A DNA stretch of 64,000 nucleotides from Oegoconia quadripuncta. Its lineage: Eukaryota > Arthropoda > Insecta > Lepidoptera > Autostichidae. Below, piece by piece: positions 10,021 to 19,850 of the stretch. A program made the position numbers and the translations under genes. Numbering within the stretch: position 1 is the stretch's first letter; the number at the start of each line of letters is the position of its first letter. The notes below the pieces were generated by a model. The model was not told the DNA's origin, did no database searches, and saw only the letters and a list, made by a program, of their open reading frames with translations. The stretch is from contig OX438747.1 in the NCBI GenBank assembly GCA_949316235.1, positions 26,540,618 to 26,604,617 of the forward strand, in the 5' to 3' direction.

Positions 10021-10826
10021 GGATCTGACACTTTTAACTTCTTATATTCTTAAAGGGCGTGTGATTCAATTCAATTCTTTTAATTAGTGGCTTTCCTGTT
10101 TAGGATTCTGCCAGCATCAAGTCGGTCATGGGAGTGACAACATTGCAGATAACCGGTTGACAGATTGAGAGAGAAGTCTTTTTCCTTGAAATAGGAAAGG
10201 CTAAGCACATTGACAGCGTACCTGTCAGTGATGGAATAAAAATGTTTTCTGTCAAATCGATAGGTTACATGCAGGTATTTGTTATTATGTAGGTATTTAG
10301 TAATAAAACATTAAACCAACTTATTTATATTTATGAAAAATTTCACCTAGAGCAAATATCACGAGCACGACTCAATAAACTATTTTTTATTAGAAAATTG
10401 TATAAGTAAATTTATTTATTTACTTTTTGGAATATTTACATACTTATGTAAACTATAGAACAAAAAAAAACAAATCTTAGTAGAATCTTTGCGTTCACAG
10501 TGGTAACTTTAATTTGATTTTTATAACTAAATAATAGGTATTTGGTTATATTTACTATACCTAAAGCTAGTTACAGCATGGTTAGAAAACATTTTTGATG
10601 TAATACTGGATGTGTACTGTATCCTTCTACAAAAAGTCAGACTGACAAAAATTACGTACAAAATTATTATTATTCCAATTCCAATTTAGTGTTATAGCTG
10701 CATCATTGTATTATTAATTTTATTGGACTAACAAGAAACCGCCAAAATCAATCTGCCATTTTGACGGTTTTACGTTACTGCCAAGCCAATATTAATAATA
10801 AAAAAAATATTGGCTTGTTGGTAACG
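10021..10826. other. Non-coding DNA, no gene seen
   Basis: AT-rich DNA between the LINE and the first upstream cassette of zinc-finger gene B. No convincing coding frame or transposon ends were recognised. Confidence 0.5.
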
Positions 10827-11659
10827 TTTTTGGCGGGAACAGCGAGTGACGTATTTTTTTATTTCTATTTGTGTATTCTGAGTTCTGAAGCGTTGTGCAG
10901 CACAAATCAGTGCCGGTGTACAAGTAAAGAAATTGTAAATTTAAGCCTTACCGACTCATAGTCACACCAAGTTAGCACACCAGTGTTACAAACAGGATTC
11001 TTTTTCTTGTTAGTCACTACTAATTTTTCCACACCATTTATACTATAATTGCTAGTGCTGTACCTGTTGAAAATTTTGGTTTAACAGGAACAAACTAATA
11101 TATAATAATGTCAACCTAACACGAAGGGTATGGCGGGCCTTCGAACCTAACCTATCCATATCGGGGTGCCAAAAACTCCCGTGCTCGCTTCGCTCGCAAT
11201 TGTCCGGCTCACTTGCGCCATTAAATATAGATGACATTCCATTTTACAGGACAGGACAGGCTAGGACAGCACTAGTTAGGGAATAAATACAATAAATGGT
11301 GTGGAAAAATTAGAAGTGTGACTAACAAGAAAAAGAATCCTGTTTGTAACACTGGTGTGATAACTTGGTGTGACTATGAGTCGGTAACTAATTTAAGCGC
11401 ATATCGACGCTTTCGGGTTCCCACAAGGAGCCGCCAAAATCTTTCGTAAAGCATTTTGCCACTTTACTGAAGAATGACTTGACCGTAACTCATGGAACTA
11501 ATAAGTACTACGTACAATAGTACTTGCTAGTTCCATGCCGTAACTAGACTGTATACGACGAATGACTTATTTTGACTGAGACACGAAACTAAACTGAAGA
11601 AATAAGACTTGGCTGTATGGACCTTGAACTCTTTGCCTTCTCCGACAGGAGTGAATTAA
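10827..11659 (+). repeat. Zinc-finger upstream cassette, copy 1 (diverged, split by a MITE)
   Basis: The most diverged copy of a cassette found upstream of zinc-finger genes B, C and D. It starts TTTTTGGCGGGAAC, continues GTGACG..., and is interrupted by a 443-bp MITE at 10947-11389. It resumes with GCTTTCGGGTTCCCACAAGG and ends near GACAGGAGTGAATTAAAC. The MAEYCA start is lost in this copy. Copies 2-4 follow in tandem. Confidence 0.75.
10947..11389. mobile_element. MITE with long terminal inverted repeats and 8-9 bp target duplication
   Basis: The ends are inverted copies of about 90 bp (left starts CTTACCGACTCATAGTCACA, right ends GTGACTATGAGTCGGTAAC). AATTTAAGC is present on both sides (10938-10946 and 11390-11398). 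There is no coding capacity. An 8-9 bp duplication suggests mobilisation by a hAT- or Mutator-type transposase. Confidence 0.8.
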
Positions 11660-11674
11660 ACAAAAATAATAGGG

Positions 11675-12057
11675 CTTTTTGGCGGGAACTCGGCGAGTGA
11701 AGTAGCATTTTTCTTTATAAGTCTTATAATTTGTGCATTCTAACTTTTGAAGCTTAATAATGGCAGAATATTGTGCTGCAAACGTTAGTGATAGTGTACA
11801 AGTGACGGGAAGTGTAAATTAAAGTGCGTAACGGAGCTTTCGGGTTCCCACAAGAAGCCGCCAAAATCTTTTGTAAAGCATTCTGCCACTTTACTGAAGA
11901 ATGACTTGACCGTGACTAGACTCTGTATACGCCAAGTATACGACGAATTACTTGTTTTGACTGAGACTGACTTACAAACTGAAGAAATAAGAGAAATAAG
12001 ACATGGCTGTTATGGGCTAGATCCCTTTGCCTTCTCCTAGAGGAGAGAATGAAACGA
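11675..12057 (+). promoter_or_regulatory. Zinc-finger upstream cassette, copy 2 (putative promoter/leader)
   Basis: A well-preserved copy. In order: TTTTTGGCGGGAACTCGGCG (contains an E2F-like TTTGGCGGGAA), a TATA-like TTTCTTTATAATTCTTATAA, ATG of a 20-codon ORF (MAEYCAANVSD...) ending TAA, GCTTTCGGGTTCCCACAAG, a block ending TGTATACGCCAAGTATACGA, then CCCTTTGCCTTCTCC with its inverse GGAGAG, and finally an A-rich tail. Whether it is a promoter with 5' exon duplicated with the genes or an A-tailed retroposon cannot be decided by eye. Position relative to first coding exons favours the former. Confidence 0.55.
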
Positions 12058-12089
12058 AAAAAAAACAAAAACAAAAATAATAGTGCTTC

Positions 12090-12456
12090 TTGGCGGGAAC
12101 TCGGCGAGTGAAGTAGCATTTTTCTTTATAATTCTTATAATTTGTGCATTCTAACTTTTGAAGCTTAATAATGGCAGAATATTGTGCAGCAAACGTTAGT
12201 GATGGTGTACAAGTGAAGGGAAGTGTAAATTAAAGTGCGTAACGGAGCTTTCGCGTTTCCACAAGAAGCCGCCAAAATCTTTTGTAAAGCATTCTGAAGA
12301 ATGACTTGACCGTGACTAGACTCTGTATACACCAAGTATACGACGAATTACTTGTTTTGACTGAGACTGACTTGCAAACTGAAGAAATATGAGAAATAAG
12401 ACATGGCTGTTATGGGCTACATCCCTTTGCCTTCTCCTAGAGGAGAGAATGAAACG
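12090..12456 (+). promoter_or_regulatory. Zinc-finger upstream cassette, copy 3
   Basis: A tandem copy about 95% like copy 2, with the same TGGCGGGAACTCGGCGAGTG start, small ORF (MAEYCAANVSDGVQV...), and CTCCTAGAGGAG hairpin near the A-rich end. It has lost a few bases near GCATTCTGAAG compared with copy 2. Confidence 0.55.
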
Positions 12457-12512
12457 AAAAAAAAAAACAAAAATAATAGTATTGTTGCCAAGCTGCAAGT
12501 TGTGCTTCCTGC

Positions 12513-12808
12513 TGGCAGAATATTGTGCAGCAAACGTTAGTGATGGTGTACAAGTGAAGGGAAGTGTAAATTAAAGTGCGTAACGGAGCTTTCGGGTTCC
12601 CAAAAGAAGCCGCCAAAATCTTTTGTAAAGCATTCTGCCATTTTACTGAAGAATGACTTGACCGTGACTAGACTCTGTATACGCCAAGTATACGACGAAT
12701 TACTTGTTTTGACTGAGACTGACTTACAAACTGAAGAAATAAGAGAAATAAGACATGGCTGTTATGGGCTAGATCCCTTTGCCTTCTCCTAAAGGAGAGA
12801 ATGAAACC
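12513..12808 (+). promoter_or_regulatory. Zinc-finger upstream cassette, copy 4 (5'-truncated)
   Basis: Starts inside the small ORF at TGGCAGAATATTGTGCAGC and runs to the A-rich end at GAGAGAATGAAACC. It lacks the GGCGGGAA and TATA-like part. It is the copy nearest to the first coding exon of gene B (225 bp before the ATG). Confidence 0.55.
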
Positions 12809-13032
12809 AAAAAAAAAAAAAAAAAAATTGTGCTTCCTGCCAGGCTTCCCAACTTAGGGCTTTTACCGGCTGTAGTGAGATGTTGCCAAAGAAGGAATAT
12901 TGTTACTTCTAGCGGACATGTCGCTGCCGTCACCTGTACAAATACAATCTTTATAAATTCTATTTCAGAGAGAGAAATAGAGCTCTATTTGCACAACCAC
13001 AGTCCTTAAAAGTGCTACAGACAGCAATATCC

Positions 13033-13197
13033 ATGTTGAACAAACAAGCTGAGAAAACCATAATGGGTGAAGCAAATTTGAATCTTAATGAAGAAAACAA
13101 AATCATATTAATAAAAAGTGAAGATACCTTAGAGTGGGATAATTTGGATGTTGTAGATCACAGACCAACTAGTGTTGTAGATAATAGTACTGAGGAA
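13033..13197 (+). CDS. C2H2 zinc-finger gene B, first coding exon
   Basis: 55 codons from the ATG at 13033 (a second in-frame ATG at 13063 is possible) to the donor GTAAGTATTT at 13198; phase 0. An acceptor-like TTCTATTTCAG ends at 12967, so the exon probably has a 5' UTR beginning near 12968. The peptide is acidic and ends IIL-IKSEDTLEWDNLDVVD..., resembling gene D exon 1 (VIKTEVLNTSQWDDNLDV) and gene C exon 1 (SIKIEVEDPFERDNED). IKSE fits a sumoylation consensus. It joins exon 2 (15933) in frame. The exon order is inferred from phases and paralogue alignment. Confidence 0.75.
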
Positions 13198-13394
13198 GTA
13201 AGTATTTATTAATATAAGTACATTCTATGCTAACAATCGAATTTGCCTTTAAATAAATTTAAAGCAATCATAAAACAGAAATTATTAGCAAAAGGCTATT
13301 ATAAAATTACTGACTATTTGAATGATAAGCAAGCATGGACATAGCTGTTCTTATTATTCATATAATTATCAAATCACAAATTGTAGCCCATAAT

Positions 13395-13560
13395 CTGTTT
13401 AAAAGAGCAACCCTAGAGTTTCTTGCTCATTCTTCTCTGGGGAGTCAGCTTTGTGAGTGAGTCGTAAATTTAAATGTAATATTAATAGTGACGTTTTTAA
13501 GTGATAATTTTATCCTATGAAGTAAAATATTTTCATTTGATTTGAATTTTTATTAAAATT
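13395..13560 (+). repeat. LINE 3'-end fragment in intron 1 of gene B
   Basis: GAGCAACCCTAGAGTTTCTT followed by CATTCTTCTCTGG and an AT-rich end looks like a worn LINE tail; a similar design (CTTCTTCTCCC ... TTTTGATTTTGATTTTTG) is at 32130-32400. Family not identified. Confidence 0.3.
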
Positions 13561-13561
13561 T

Positions 13562-13670
13562 GTTGGGGTTTCCGGGTCTGTACGCTTCCACCTTCAACCT
13601 CATCTTCACTTAACATCAGGTGTGATTGAGGTCAAGTACGAACCCGTCGTGCATAATAAAAAAAAACTTA
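13562..13670 (+). repeat. RTE-like LINE 3'-end repeat, copy 2
   Basis: Reverse orientation to copy 1: CGCTTCCACCTTCAACCTCA ... CATCAGGTGTGATTGAGGTC, ending ACCCGTCGTGCATAAT plus an A-run, which marks the 3' end of the element. Confidence 0.65.
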
Positions 13671-13959
13671 GGAAATGATGAACATTTTTCATTAGTACTT
13701 TTGGTACATTGTTTTTTTTTTTTAATCTTGCTTTTATTTGAGGCTTTTGTACACCCTGGGTGTTGTGGTACAATGTTGTACTCAATAATTGCTGCAAGTA
13801 TTTATCCAAAAACGTCGACGATTTTCTGAGAAAACTTAATTTTATATTATGCAGGCCTGTATAGGTTACTCTGTTTGCGACGGTATATAGATTGATTACC
13901 AAGTGTTTTTTACCAGATATTTTATTATCATTTTTATTTTTGTTGGTATCGCGTGCTTC

Positions 13960-14035
13960 ATCTTCAACCACATCGTCAATTTCGATCAGGTGAGATTGTG
14001 GTCAAACGCGAATCCAGTCAATCATAAAAAAATAA
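13960..14035 (+). repeat. Second RTE-like 3'-end family
   Basis: TTCAACCACATCGTCAATTT ... CAGGTGAGATTGTGGTCAAA ... AATCATAAAAAAATAAATA. A close copy lies at 21040-21110. The layout parallels the CACCTGATGTTAAGTG family but with different bases. Confidence 0.55.
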
Positions 14036-14067
14036 ATATTGTATGTGAACAATATAGGATAGTAGTA

Positions 14068-14093
14068 GACGACCGATTGGTGTAGTGGATAGT
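14068..14093 (+). repeat. SINE family 2, 5' fragment
   Basis: GACGACCGATTGGTGTAGTG plus GATAGT, the first 26 bp of the family-2 SINE, ending just before the mariner-like element. The same SINE occurs complete but inverted on the other side (15541-15755). Confidence 0.6.
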
Positions 14094-14114
14094 CAAATCA
14101 AAAATGCTTTAATA

Positions 14115-15530
14115 TACAGGCTGTGGTTTTAAACAGTCTCCATATTATACGAAAGTCTACAACAAATAGTATAAATGTGCTTAAAACTATTAAATAACAA
14201 ATTAACAACATGGTCAGTGCCCTATTCATCTTGTAAGGTTTTATGCTTTATACCAAAATTTGCGTATACTATACTAGCCCAGAGGCTCGACGAACGACCG
14301 ATACAATAAAGTCAACGAACATAAACATTTCGATCGTCTAGTGCTGTGTGGTGTCGGCACATAAAAAGAATAGCACCAACCCATCTCTTCCCGTGGATGT
14401 CTTAAAAGGCGACAAAGGGACTTTCCATTAAAACATCCATAGACTTGCAGGTTTTAACGGCGATGGGCTCACCCCCTGTCACGTGTGCATTTCTGTGATT
14501 CCTAGGGTGAAACATGGATGTTGTTTCAAGCATTAATCTTTGGAACACCCAAACGCTTCGTTTGGGATGTCTCTGACCACCCCATTTGGGATAGAGGTCG
14601 TGACTTTATGTATGTACCCATTGCGTAGTTTCCTTCTCTCCCAAATTACCAATAGTGTTGAAGCCAAGTAATGTTCATTAGATTTTTTTTATTGGTACGT
14701 GTAGCATACCGACATAAAGACATTTAGAGGTTGAGGTGTTCGAAATAAAATTTAAGGTTGTAGGTACTTACGTAATGTGACTTATGTTACTCGTAACAAC
14801 TGCTCAAAATGTGCGCCTCCACGAGCAATACACAGTTCGGCACGTCGCCTAGACTTTTCTTTTAATTTTCGTAAAACGTAAACGTTTTCGTTAACCGTTT
14901 CAAAGGCAGACACGACTCGCGAACGCAATTGCACTACACTGGTAATTTCCTCGTTGTACGCTAGTCTTTTCACATCACCCCATAAATAAAAGTCTAAAGG
15001 TGTAAGGTCCGGAGACCGAGGAGGCCAAGCCACTGGACCACCACGTCCCACCCACTGTGCTCCAAACGTATCATTCAGGTAGTTGCGCACAATGCTGCTG
15101 AATGCTCAAGCTGTCACCAGCGAGGGCATACATCCGCACCATCTCCAAGTAATCTCTGTTAGAGTAACGCGACACTTTATTTTAAGCAAAATTTACGAAA
15201 GTCGTATCACGTGTGCTTGTGCTTTCGCGGTGGCGGCAGCGGGCAGACTAACCGGAGTTTAGCGAAGTCGCTTGCAAACCCGCGCGGCGCGTGCGGCCGT
15301 AGATGCCGACAAAGAAGCCGGTCCCTTTGTCGGCGCTGCCTAGGCGGCGCAGCGTGGGAATTTGAACTTGCCGATACCTTAGTATAGTATACGCAAAAAA
15401 ACAGATGCTTCAAAATAAATTCGATATTTTGATTTTTTTTAAGGTATACTTTTTTTAATTGATTTATAATCACTTACAGCAATACAATCCCCTCCTTCAA
15501 TTTGGAGACTGTTTAAAACCACAGCCTGTA
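14115..15530 (-). mobile_element. Mariner-type DNA transposon, decayed
   Basis: Terminal inverted repeats of about 28 bp: TACAGGCTGTGGTTTTAAAC at the left, its complement ending ACCACAGCCTGTA at the right, each next to a TA (TA target duplication typical of IS630-Tc1-mariner). It contains a transposase C-terminus (14782-15090, minus) and an older RTE-like insert around 14340-14640 (CTCTTCCCGTGGATGTCTTA AAAGGCGAC-like). The GC-rich part at 15220-15360 has no recognised function. Confidence 0.75.
14782..15090 (-). pseudogene. Mariner-like transposase, C-terminal 102 residues
   Basis: The C-terminal part of a cut-and-paste transposase (DDE_3-like): FGAQWVGRGGPVAWPPRSPD, LTPLDFYLWG, then helices and the ending CIARGGAHFEQLL. 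The PRSPDLTPLD block contains the last catalytic acidic region of this superfamily. The N-terminal HTH and first two catalytic Asp are missing, so it is a dead fragment. Confidence 0.8.
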
Positions 15531-15540
15531 TAATATAATA

Positions 15541-15755
15541 TTTCGGACACTTACATCAATCATCCAGTCCCAAACTAAGCAAAGCTCTATGGATACTAGA
15601 TAACGGATAAACATACATAAATATTTATATAAACATCCCAGACTCGGGAATAAATGTTCGTATTCATCACACAAACATTTACCCCTCGCGGGATTCGAAC
15701 CCGCAACCATTGGTTTCGCTGATAGGGTCACTATCCACTACACCAATTGGTCGTC
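15541..15755 (-). mobile_element. tRNA-derived SINE, family 2, complete copy
   Basis: On the minus strand: GACGACCAATTGGTGTAGTG (box A region) and GGTTGCGGGTTCGAATCCCG (box B), then a body ending ATTGATGTAAGTGTCCGAAAT. Another full copy lies at 18828-19074 on the plus strand. Confidence 0.8.
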
Positions 15756-15932
15756 AATTTATTTTGTAGGTACACAGGGTTTGTCAATAAATAGGTATAA
15801 GATGTGATATCAAATTCAAATTATTTATTTTGCCTGAATATAAGTAAGCAATAAGGCCGATTAAATTCTGCCTTTTGAGCATGCAAAATCATCGTCATCA
15901 GAGAATTCACTTTGCATATAATTTAATTCCAG

Positions 15933-16023
15933 GCTCTAGGACGCCTGTATGCCGACCATGAAGTGAAGACGGAAGTTGTCATAGGACCGGTAACCTTGCA
16001 GCCAACTTATATACTAAGTGAAG
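15933..16023 (+). CDS. C2H2 zinc-finger gene B, second coding exon
   Basis: A 91-bp exon between the acceptor TTTAATTCCAG and the donor GTTTGTGT. It begins in phase 0 and leaves one base (phase 1), which fits both neighbouring exons: the leftover G plus GT of exon 3 gives Gly. The peptide ALGRLYADHEVKTEVVIGPV... aligns with gene C exon 2 (SMQSLYANHVIKEELVVEPE...). The alignment and double phase match support a real exon. VKTE again fits a sumoylation consensus. Confidence 0.75.
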
Positions 16024-16149
16024 GTTTGTGTAATAAATATACTATAGATGGTAGAAATACACAAAGTGTAATTCAGCTATTTTGTTTATTTACAAAAACA
16101 ATTATGCATAAATCGGTTTGGTTGGTGGTAGGGCATTCTATATGTCCGC

Positions 16150-16356
16150 CTGGCTAGCTACCACCATCTTATCTAAATCTGCCACCAAACAACAATGTTA
16201 ATAGCATTGTTGTGTTCCGGTTGTCACAGATAAAATAGCTAGTCCCCCAAATAAGATGGGGTTACCGGGTCAGTACGCTTCCACCTTCGACCTCATCTTC
16301 ACTTAACATCAGGTGTGTTTGAGGTCAAGTACAAACCCGTTGTGTATAAAAAACTC
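16150..16356 (+). repeat. RTE-like LINE 3'-end repeat, copy 3 (long)
   Basis: Begins TCCGCCTGGCTAGCTACCAC, passes a small palindrome AACAATGTTAATAGCATTGTTG, and ends AACCCGTTGTGTATAAAAAA. It is the longest copy and defines about 200 bp of the element's 3' end. Confidence 0.65.
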
Positions 16357-16499
16357 ATGTTGCTCATGCGTAAATCTGCGCTTGAACATAGAAAGAGATG
16401 CCGCTATACAAGTTACATAAAGCTGTCTCTTTTTAACTGCGGAGATCTCTGCTTGAGTACATTCTGAAATACGGGCTTTAAACTACGTTGGTACTATTT

Positions 16500-16700
16500 G
16501 TTTCGTATTAGGCTGCCCGCCTACGACCGACCATCGATCACCGATTTTTTGTAGGAGAAAAATGGAATGTATACTGATTGCAATATTTCAACGCACACGT
16601 CCTGCAAAAAATTGGTCACAATATCGGTGATAAAAGTATTGACGAAAAATCAGCCCGATTATCGGTCCTACAAAAAGTCTGTCGTGGGGGGACAGCCGTA
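16500..16700. repeat. MITE-like repeat, related to 24230-24400
   Basis: GGCTGCCCGCCTACGACC ... ATCGATCACCGATTTTTTGT ... TCGTGGGGGGACAGCCG: imperfect inverted ends. A related stretch in opposite orientation is at 24230-24400 (AATACTTTTATCACCGACTT, AATCGGTCACCGATTGTAGG). No ORF. Confidence 0.45.
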
Positions 16701-17075
16701 GTTTGAAGCACGGAGAGACGAGCGGGGACGCGGAGGCATGTGGCCTGGCGCCCGCTGACGGCACAGATTAGATAATAGTTACTACATAACAGATAAATCA
16801 CTCCTATACAAAAGCTAAAATTCCTACTTTATATTAGCCTACAAACGACGCTGCAAGAAGAAACGTATTCTACGGACGCGCGCCGAGATTCGAGATTCCC
16901 GCGTACACCGTGTGAGTCCGTCATCGAGCGAAATCGTTAGGGTTAGACAAAGAACATAAATCAAACAAAATGGGTGAAGTGAAACTCAAATGTTATTATT
17001 TATGAATAATGCAATCGAGTAAATGTGGTTTAATTTAATAAAATGATCTATAAATAATATATTGTGACGACCTAC

Positions 17076-17500
17076 TTAACGGTAGGCACATATCGTGTGA
17101 CCTTGAACGAGTGACTGGGCCGGCCGGCCCGCGGACAGTTCCTCACAGTCGGGAGACCGTACGCACACCTCCGCGTCCCTAGTTGCGCTCGCGCACAAAC
17201 ACGTGGTTGAAAGCGAATTGTTGCTCGGGGGTGTCTTAGTTCGGATAATTATTGTTATAACTTGATTTATATTGATGTAGTGCGTTCTGAATTGTCGTTC
17301 TGTGCCGTAAAGGGATGTTTGTTGGCACCTACTACGCCACGCGGCTTTGGAATGCGCAGGAACGAAGAATTGAGGCTTGGTGAGCCGAAACAGGTTAATT
17401 AGTATGGGGGTAATATCGATAACTAGTCGGGTCGCATCTCGAAGCCGCTGGCGCATGGATCTACGCGGGTGAGTGGACTTTCGTTGTTTGAAGCCTTTTT
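17076..17500. other. GC-richer intronic segment, partly repeated at 20930-21040
   Basis: CCGGCCGGCCCGCGGACAG-type GC-rich DNA inside intron 2 of gene B. The part GTAGTGCG...GAATTGTC and GGATGTTTGTTGGC recurs inverted at 20930-21000, so at least this portion is a dispersed repeat. An open minus-strand frame of 149 codons here has no recognisable domain and is not called as a gene. Confidence 0.35.
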
Positions 17501-17530
17501 TATATGTTAGGGGATGTGGACTCACATGTT

Positions 17531-17794
17531 GACGACCTGTTTGGTGTAGTGGTTAGCAACTCTGACCACTATACCAAAAGGTTGCGGGTTCGAATCCCGA
17601 TAGGGGCATATGTTTGTGTGATGAATACGGACATGTGTACCACCCGAGTTATGGATGTTTTCATTTATAATAAGTATTTATTTACAAAAAAAAATAGTAT
17701 TTACGTAGTATATCTACAACACAAGCCTATAGTTGCTTACCGTGGAACTAGATGGCGCTGTGTGTATGTCTAAGGATATTTATTTATTTATGTA
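17531..17794 (+). mobile_element. tRNA-derived SINE, family 1, copy 2
   Basis: GACGACCTGTTTGGTGTAGT, box B GGGTTCGAATCCCGATAG, body ending AACTAGATGGCGCTGTGTGT and an (ATTT)n tail. Confidence 0.8.
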
Positions 17795-17984
17795 GTGTCA
17801 CATATGTGCGCCTAAAGGAATATAATCCACGGAATGGGCAGCAGTATTCACCTGCGTAATTAACTACTACTACATTCCCCAAGCAGCCTGCCAAGTGCGG
17901 GGATTATGGCATTACCTCCCATACAAGTGTCCAGCAGCAGACTTTACATCCTCATACAAAACTGGAAATGTAATCGGCAATATA

Positions 17985-18110
17985 ATACAAATACTCTTTA
18001 TTATGCAAAATAATTTACAATAATTTTTGATAATAACAATCGACACAATTAGGTGGTCTAAACTACTATGCAAAGAACATATAAATCTTAATACATTTCT
18101 GTGTCAAGAA
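17985..18110 (-). repeat. LINE 3'-tail fragment
   Basis: ATACAAATACTCTTTATTAT GCAAAATAATTTACAATAAT on the plus strand reads on the minus strand as a LINE tail ending AATAAAGAGTATTTGTAT. The same tail occurs at 30122-30178, next to the last exon of gene C. Confidence 0.5.
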
Positions 18111-18297
18111 GATTTTTTTTCTTTGTACAATGCTGGTAATGTATCTCGGTAATGTACGAGTATCAAGGGGGACTATCATAGGCTGTTGTAATGATTTTTT
18201 GATATATCAAAACATACACTATATGTACTTAATTTTTTTTAAATATATATAATACATATTATAGTTATAGTACTAGGTAACTAATTTTTATCTTTTC

Positions 18298-18410
18298 TAT
18301 CTTTTAGTGATAAGGCCGCCTAGTTGTACTCTTATCAGTATTGTGTTTTGTAAAATATATGTTCTCCTTTTGTACAATAAAGTGCATTTGTATTGGTGTT
18401 GTATTGTATC
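18298..18410 (+). repeat. LINE 3'-end fragment
   Basis: GTGATAAGGCCGCCTAGTTG ... TTGTACAATAAAGTGCATTT, a 3' end also found in worn form at 42480-42570 (GAGATAAGGCTGCCTAATTT ... ACAATAAAGCG). Short 5'-truncated LINE insertion. Confidence 0.5.
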
Positions 18411-18421
18411 TTTTTTCCCAG

Positions 18422-18651
18422 GTAAACCTAAGGAAAAAAGGTCTTTTGACAAATTGTTCGAGGAAAAAATTCATATTGTTAATATACAAAAACAGCTTTT
18501 AGAGGAAGACAGGGAACATAAGAGGATCCAGAAGCAAATTCTAGAGGAAGAACTACATCATAAAAGAGAAATATATAAACTGGAAATAGAACAAATGTTA
18601 ATTAAAACGGAAATATTAAAACTGGAGCTTGAAAAAGCTAAGCAAAAATAG
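18422..18651 (+). pseudogene. Putative Harbinger accessory (Myb/SANT-like) protein, coiled-coil last exon
   Basis: An exon after the acceptor TTTTTTCCCAG, 75 residues, almost wholly charged heptads: KLFEEKIHIVNIQKQLLEED, REHKRIQKQILEEELHHKRE, ending LELEKAKQK. Coiled coils of this kind close the Myb/SANT-like second proteins of PIF/Harbinger transposons, and a Harbinger transposase lies convergent at 19062-19850 on the other strand. The upstream DNA-binding exon is not seen (a LINE tail was inserted there), so it is called a remnant. Function is inferred from neighbourhood. Confidence 0.45.
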
Positions 18652-18827
18652 TACTATTTTGTATTTTTTTTGTTTTAGAATTTTTGTATTTTAATATCAG
18701 TAGTAATTTTTGTATTTTGTGTAATAATAAGTAGTGTCTATAGTAATAAGGAAGAAAAGTATTCTATTATTAGATGATTTCTTGTTTCATTTCTATTGTC
18801 TCTTCTAGTTTCAATGGTTTCATATTT

Positions 18828-19074
18828 CGACCGATTGGTGTAGTGGATAGTGACCCTATCAGCGAAACCAACGGTTGCGGGTCCGAATTCCGCGACGGGT
18901 AAATGTTTGTGTGATGAATATGAACATTTATTCCCGAGTCTTGGATGTTTATATAAATATTTATGTATGTTTGTCCATTATCTAGTATCCATAGTACAAG
19001 CTTTGCTTAGTTTGGGACTAGATGATTGGTGTAAGTGTCCGAAATATTTATTTATTATTATTTATTTATTTATT
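18828..19074 (+). mobile_element. tRNA-derived SINE, family 2, inserted in Harbinger remains
   Basis: CGACCGATTGGTGTAGTGGA, box B GGTTGCGGGTCCGAATTCCG (slightly worn), body ending GTGTAAGTGTCCGAAATATT and a (TTTA)n tail. It sits between the two convergent Harbinger remnants. Confidence 0.8.
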
Positions 19075-19850
19075 TCACAGATATGTTGGTCTTCACCATC
19101 TTGTGTCGATGGTGGCATGTCGTCAAGGTGTTCATCACCTGACATTATTGCGAAATTACGCAATACTGCACATGCCACAATTATTGCTTGCACTTTACTA
19201 AATTCCAAAGTATTTTTTTTTTTACAAAACCGGAAATCAATTTTTCCAAACACCATAAGATCTTTCCACTGTATTCCTGGTTCTAATTTGAGCTTCATTA
19301 TATAAATTTTCAGCAGGAGTTGTAGGGTTATGTAGTGGAGTTAATACATAACTTGTATTTTCATACCCTCTGTCTTATAAAAACTTATTTCCAAATTCAT
19401 TATCCAGATCCTCTGCTTGACACGGGAATTATTGAATACAGTTTGATCATGAGCCAGGCCATCTCGCGACTATGTCCATAATTTTCAATTTAGAGTCCAC
19501 TATTGTTTGAATGTTTAGCGAAAAATTGCCTTTTCTGTCTCTATAATATTCGGCATTATTTCCACCTGGTGTTTTTATGTTAATATCAGGACAATCTATA
19601 GATACCATCATTCTCGGGAATCTAGCTATGTCATAAAACCCTTGGATGACGATTCCCAGATTTGTTGGGAAGGTGACAAATCTGGATCTGAGTTTCGCTG
19701 TAGCTTCCGACACTCGGGCTATAATTCTGGAGGCGGATGCTTTACTGACACCACTAAAATCCCCAGCTGCCACCAGAAAAGATCCCGTAGCATAATATCT
19801 TAATGTCAATAACAGACGTTGGGCCGGCGTTATTGCAAAATTACTGAAAA
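19062..19850 (-). pseudogene. PIF/Harbinger transposase (DDE_Tnp_4), frameshifted
   Basis: Two minus-strand blocks. 19809-19447: LRYYATGSFLVAAGDFSGVS, SKASASRIIARVSEA, MVSIDCPDINIKTPGGNNAE with YYRDRKGNFSLN, DIVARWPGS, typical of the HARBI1 superfamily, with the first catalytic Asp in SIDC. After frameshifts near 19380-19440 the block 19298-19062 supplies the C-terminus (FSKVQAIIVACAVLRNFAI). An acceptor-like site lies near 19850. The N-terminus is absent. Near 20325-20340 a GGTGAAACAGAGCC end may be the right terminal repeat; the left one was not found. Confidence 0.8.

Noticed and set aside
11916..12119. Minus-strand frame RFILSSRRRQRDLAHNS..., repeated at 12316 and 61552
   Set aside because: It is simply the antisense of the upstream cassette, conserved because the cassette is duplicated; no start context or domain.
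17076..17525. 149-codon minus-strand gene in GC-rich DNA
   Set aside because: No domain, part of the segment is a dispersed repeat (matches 20930-21000), and the frame is favoured by base composition.
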